This document shows positions 9,001 through 10,084 of a stretch of DNA of 10,084 bases, piece after piece. The stretch's first letter is position 1, and each line of letters begins with the position of its first letter. Source of the DNA: Ettlia oleoabundans (Eukaryota; Chlorophyta; Chlorophyceae; Chlamydomonadales); assembly GCA_019693395.1 (NCBI GenBank), contig JAAMXP010000821.1:1-10084 (forward strand), in the 5' to 3' direction. Made by a program: the position numbers and the translations under genes. The notes beneath the pieces are model-generated. The model was given only the letters and a program-made list of their open reading frames with translations. It did not search any database and was not told where the DNA came from.

Positions 9001-9846
9001 AACCCCCGAGGTGCCGCTTCGTCAGAGCCCTCTCCATCAGCGGGCATGGCGGTACTACTGACACCTGGTACTGTACTGCTGACACCTTCTGCCCTGCTGT
9101 TTGGGGGGCTACTGCCACCTGCAGCGGTACTGCTGCTGGTTGCTGCCGCACTGACTGCACCCACACCTGGCTCCCTGCCCTCAATGCTGCCTTCTTGGCT
9201 CTGCAAATCAACGCCGCTGCTGCTGCTGCCGCCGCCGCTGCTGCTGGTGGTTGTGTTGTAGCCGCTGATGACTCCAATGCCCCCAGTGCTGCCAAAGAGC
9301 GCCTCCTCAAGCTGCAGCAGCGCCGCCCCTGAGTCAATGACAAACACACGCTCCGCCACCGCGGCCGGCAGCTGATAGCAGTCCTGAGCGGTCGCCGCCA
9401 CTGCAGCCACCAATGGCTTCGGGCTGGCTGCACCCACTCTGCCTGAGCCGCTGCTGTTGTTGCTGCTGATGATATCGTTATTCATGCCGCCGCCGCTGCT
9501 GATGTTGTGGCCGTTGCTGTGCTGCAGAGGCTGCGGTGTGGTGGTTGGCGGTGCCTCGAGTAGTTGGATGTCATGAACCACCACATCCAGCACATCCTCC
9601 CTACAGATATCGTGCAGGGGGGAATAACGGTTCTTGTGATAGCAAGAGGAAGGGGCCAGGAAGCAAACAGCAGCAGGCAAGGCACATCAGGCACGTCCAG
9701 CAGAAGTGCAGCAGGCACCCCACCGTGACAAATCCGAGCCGTCGCCGGCGGCGGTGCCTGCCTTGTTCACGTGTGGCTGCACCCTGCCTGACACACGTAC
9801 CACATGCCCCGCCCGTATGCTGCAAAAGAGCTCTGCTGCGGCTTCG
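5050..9846 (-). CDS. DEDDy 3'-5' exonuclease (EXD/Mut7/WRN-like) with long C-terminal extension; 5' end unresolved
   Basis: Predicted metal-dependent 3'-5' exonuclease acting on RNA or DNA. Exons: 9846-9801 (less sure), 9632-8820, 8585-7894, 7621-7530, 7371-7314, 7136-7012, 6704-6380, 6055-5050. All phases agree, giving 1051 residues in the window, with residue 1 being the first whole codon of the 9846-9801 exon. Catalytic motifs in order are GLDCEW (D267, E269), KAGFGLSTD (D494) and YAAAD (Y576, D580), a full DEDDy set. The family stretch LGCPLDKSEQCSNWARR spans 551-567. Low-complexity inserts interrupt the domain, including an HSSDGM repeat (310-369) and Gln-rich runs. I see no Mut7-C RNase domain. 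Residues 610-1051 form an extension in which ILFVSLPES, LCITWWPGRG, VVQRLL, VLLFCR, YTFCGRL and ITWELADSD recall a DUF3427-like module, split by Ala/Gln-rich linkers; this is tentative. The stop is TAG at 5052-5050. The N-terminus and start codon were not found and probably lie past the right edge. Confidence 0.85.
6774..6906. repeat. Long imperfect inverted repeat (hairpin) inside an exonuclease intron
   Basis: The arms 6774-6832 and 6848-6906 are 59 nt each, about 52 of 59 positions complementary, with a 15-nt loop (6833-6847). The first 18 pairs (GCTTGGTTGTCAACCAGG and its complement) are perfect. Read as plus-strand RNA, three of the seven mismatches become G-U pairs. It lies wholly within the 307-nt intron 7011-6705. 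No clear target-site duplication was seen. It could be a miRNA-like or siRNA-producing precursor, or a small palindromic MITE remnant. Confidence 0.85.
7137..7313 (-). other. Non-canonical GC-AG intron in the exonuclease gene
   Basis: The upstream exon ends GCCCGCAG followed by GCAAGG, and the downstream acceptor is TTGCCGCAG. Joining here gives SNWAR-R-PLTDSQLRYAAAD, the expected uninterrupted family sequence. I found no GT donor at this boundary that keeps the frame. The CAG|GCAAG context matches the strong donor consensus usual for GC-AG introns. Confidence 0.8.
7894..8585 (-). other. Exonuclease exon with repeat insert and Exo II motif
   Basis: 230 codons plus two bases. It opens with LATPDSVFLLDMLAL, a core strand of the fold. 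Next come the HSSDGM minisatellite, a Ser/Asp-rich stretch and a Gln/Leu-rich stretch (SQQQQQQHQ), and then LLCRLFGDPGIIKAGFGLSTD with the Exo II aspartate. The exon ends at PVPL plus AG before a GTGTGC donor. Its split Arg codon is completed by the next exon (PLR-SHVDVLLMAR), which reproduces the expected family order. Confidence 0.85.
8337..8516 (-). repeat. Coding minisatellite: ten 18-bp units (HSSDGM) inside the exonuclease domain
   Basis: Ten tandem 18-bp units, each encoding HSSDxx on the minus strand: one HSSDSA, six HSSDGM, then HSSDSM, HSSDSG and HSSDGM. The unit on the plus strand is CATGCCGTCGCTGCTGTG, with the central six copies identical. The length keeps the frame. The insert falls between a core strand (LLDMLAL) and the Exo II region, so it should form a flexible Ser/His/Asp-rich loop on the surface. 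Confidence 0.95.
8820..9632 (-). other. Exonuclease exon with Exo I motif (GLDCEW)
   Basis: 271 codons, phase 0 at both ends. The ordered part is the N-terminal EDVLDVVVHDIQLLEA, then ERVFVIDSGAALLQLEEALFG, the first strand and helix of the nuclease fold. After a Ser/Gly/Thr-rich insert of roughly 120 residues comes RLVVGLDCEWLPYG with the first two metal ligands. The exon ends at TPVSLLQ|GTAAGG, which continues in frame to LATPDSVFLLDM in the next exon. Confidence 0.85.
9801..9846 (-). other. Candidate upstream exon of the exonuclease gene
   Basis: A pyrimidine-rich acceptor (CTCTGCCTTGCAG) precedes 46 nt coding EAAAELFCSIRAGHV, ending at a good GTACGT donor in phase 0. This joins in frame to the acceptor at 9634-9633, which has a long pyrimidine tract ending ATCACAAG. 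The reading looks like a helical N-terminal segment, but it rests only on splice signals and frame. Its phase-2 start needs an earlier exon that I cannot place within the window. Confidence 0.5.
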
Positions 9847-10084
9847 CTGCAAGGCAGAGCAAGGGCCGGGCCACCGCGATGGTCAGGGGTTGAGCCAGAG
9901 TGGATATCACGGCCATGGGGGCACCCATCCCCACTTTAATACCAGCCAAGTCAACTGGTTTTTTCAGGCCGCACTTCCCTGCCACTCTCGTACACCGGCA
10001 ACCCAGGGCCAGCCATACTGTCAGCCACCCACCCACCCAACCATCTAACCCAACCCACCCACCGCCACCACTACCCACTAGCAC
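9847..10084 (-). other. Upstream of the candidate exonuclease exon; presumed intron
   Basis: No exon with suitable phase could be placed here. The frame that stays open across 9767-10084 is dominated by GGWVGLDGWVGGW-type translation of CCCAC-rich repeats (10021-10072). On the minus strand this repeat is G-rich, with two clusters of three GGG runs. I treat the stretch as intron, with the true N-terminus beyond the right edge. Confidence 0.4.

Noticed and set aside
9482..9718. Minus-strand reading VPAALLLDVPDVPCLLLFASW as an exon
   Set aside because: It looks protein-like, but including it needs a 43-nt intron upstream and leads to a stop (TAG) before the GLDCEW exon frame; the direct 9801 to 9632 splice fits better.

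Overview
The window looks like nuclear DNA of a green alga, most likely a chlorophyte of the Chlamydomonas/Scenedesmus kind. The reasons are GC-rich sequence, genes cut by many 150-380 nt GT-AG introns (plus one GC-AG intron), TGTAA-type polyadenylation signals, and long Ala/Ser/Gly/Gln low-complexity inserts inside an otherwise conserved enzyme. All gene models below were assembled by hand from splice-site consensus, exact phase agreement and family motifs; no search was run.

Layout. (1) 137-3768, minus strand: nine exons of a microsomal-type omega-6/delta-12 fatty acid desaturase (FAD2). All three histidine boxes are present, and only the last few codons lie past the left edge. (2) 3769-4100: a 332 bp gap between divergent start codons. 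(3) 4101-4456, plus strand: a small two-exon gene for a 65-residue PET117-like cytochrome c oxidase assembly factor, invisible as a single ORF because an intron splits it. (4) 4457-5049: a gap between two converging genes, with candidate TGTAA signals on both strands placed so that the two 3' UTRs would overlap. (5) 5050-9846 and probably on past the right edge, minus strand: a large gene for a DEDDy-type 3'-5' exonuclease of the EXD/Mut7/WRN-like group, in at least eight exons. Its catalytic domain is interrupted by low-complexity inserts, one being an 18-bp minisatellite. It carries a long C-terminal extension that resembles, weakly, a DUF3427-like module.

The three genes do not form one pathway: FAD2 acts in ER lipid desaturation, PET117 in mitochondrial complex IV assembly, and the exonuclease presumably in RNA or DNA processing. 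Shared regulation could come only from position, through the short divergent FAD2/PET117 region and the possible antisense 3' overlap of PET117 with the exonuclease gene.

Non-coding structure worth attention includes a 59-nt-arm hairpin inside an exonuclease intron, a canonical G-quadruplex sequence at a FAD2 splice donor, a GC-AG intron, and an AT-rich inverted repeat in a FAD2 intron. I see no tRNA, rRNA, CRISPR array or autonomous mobile element.
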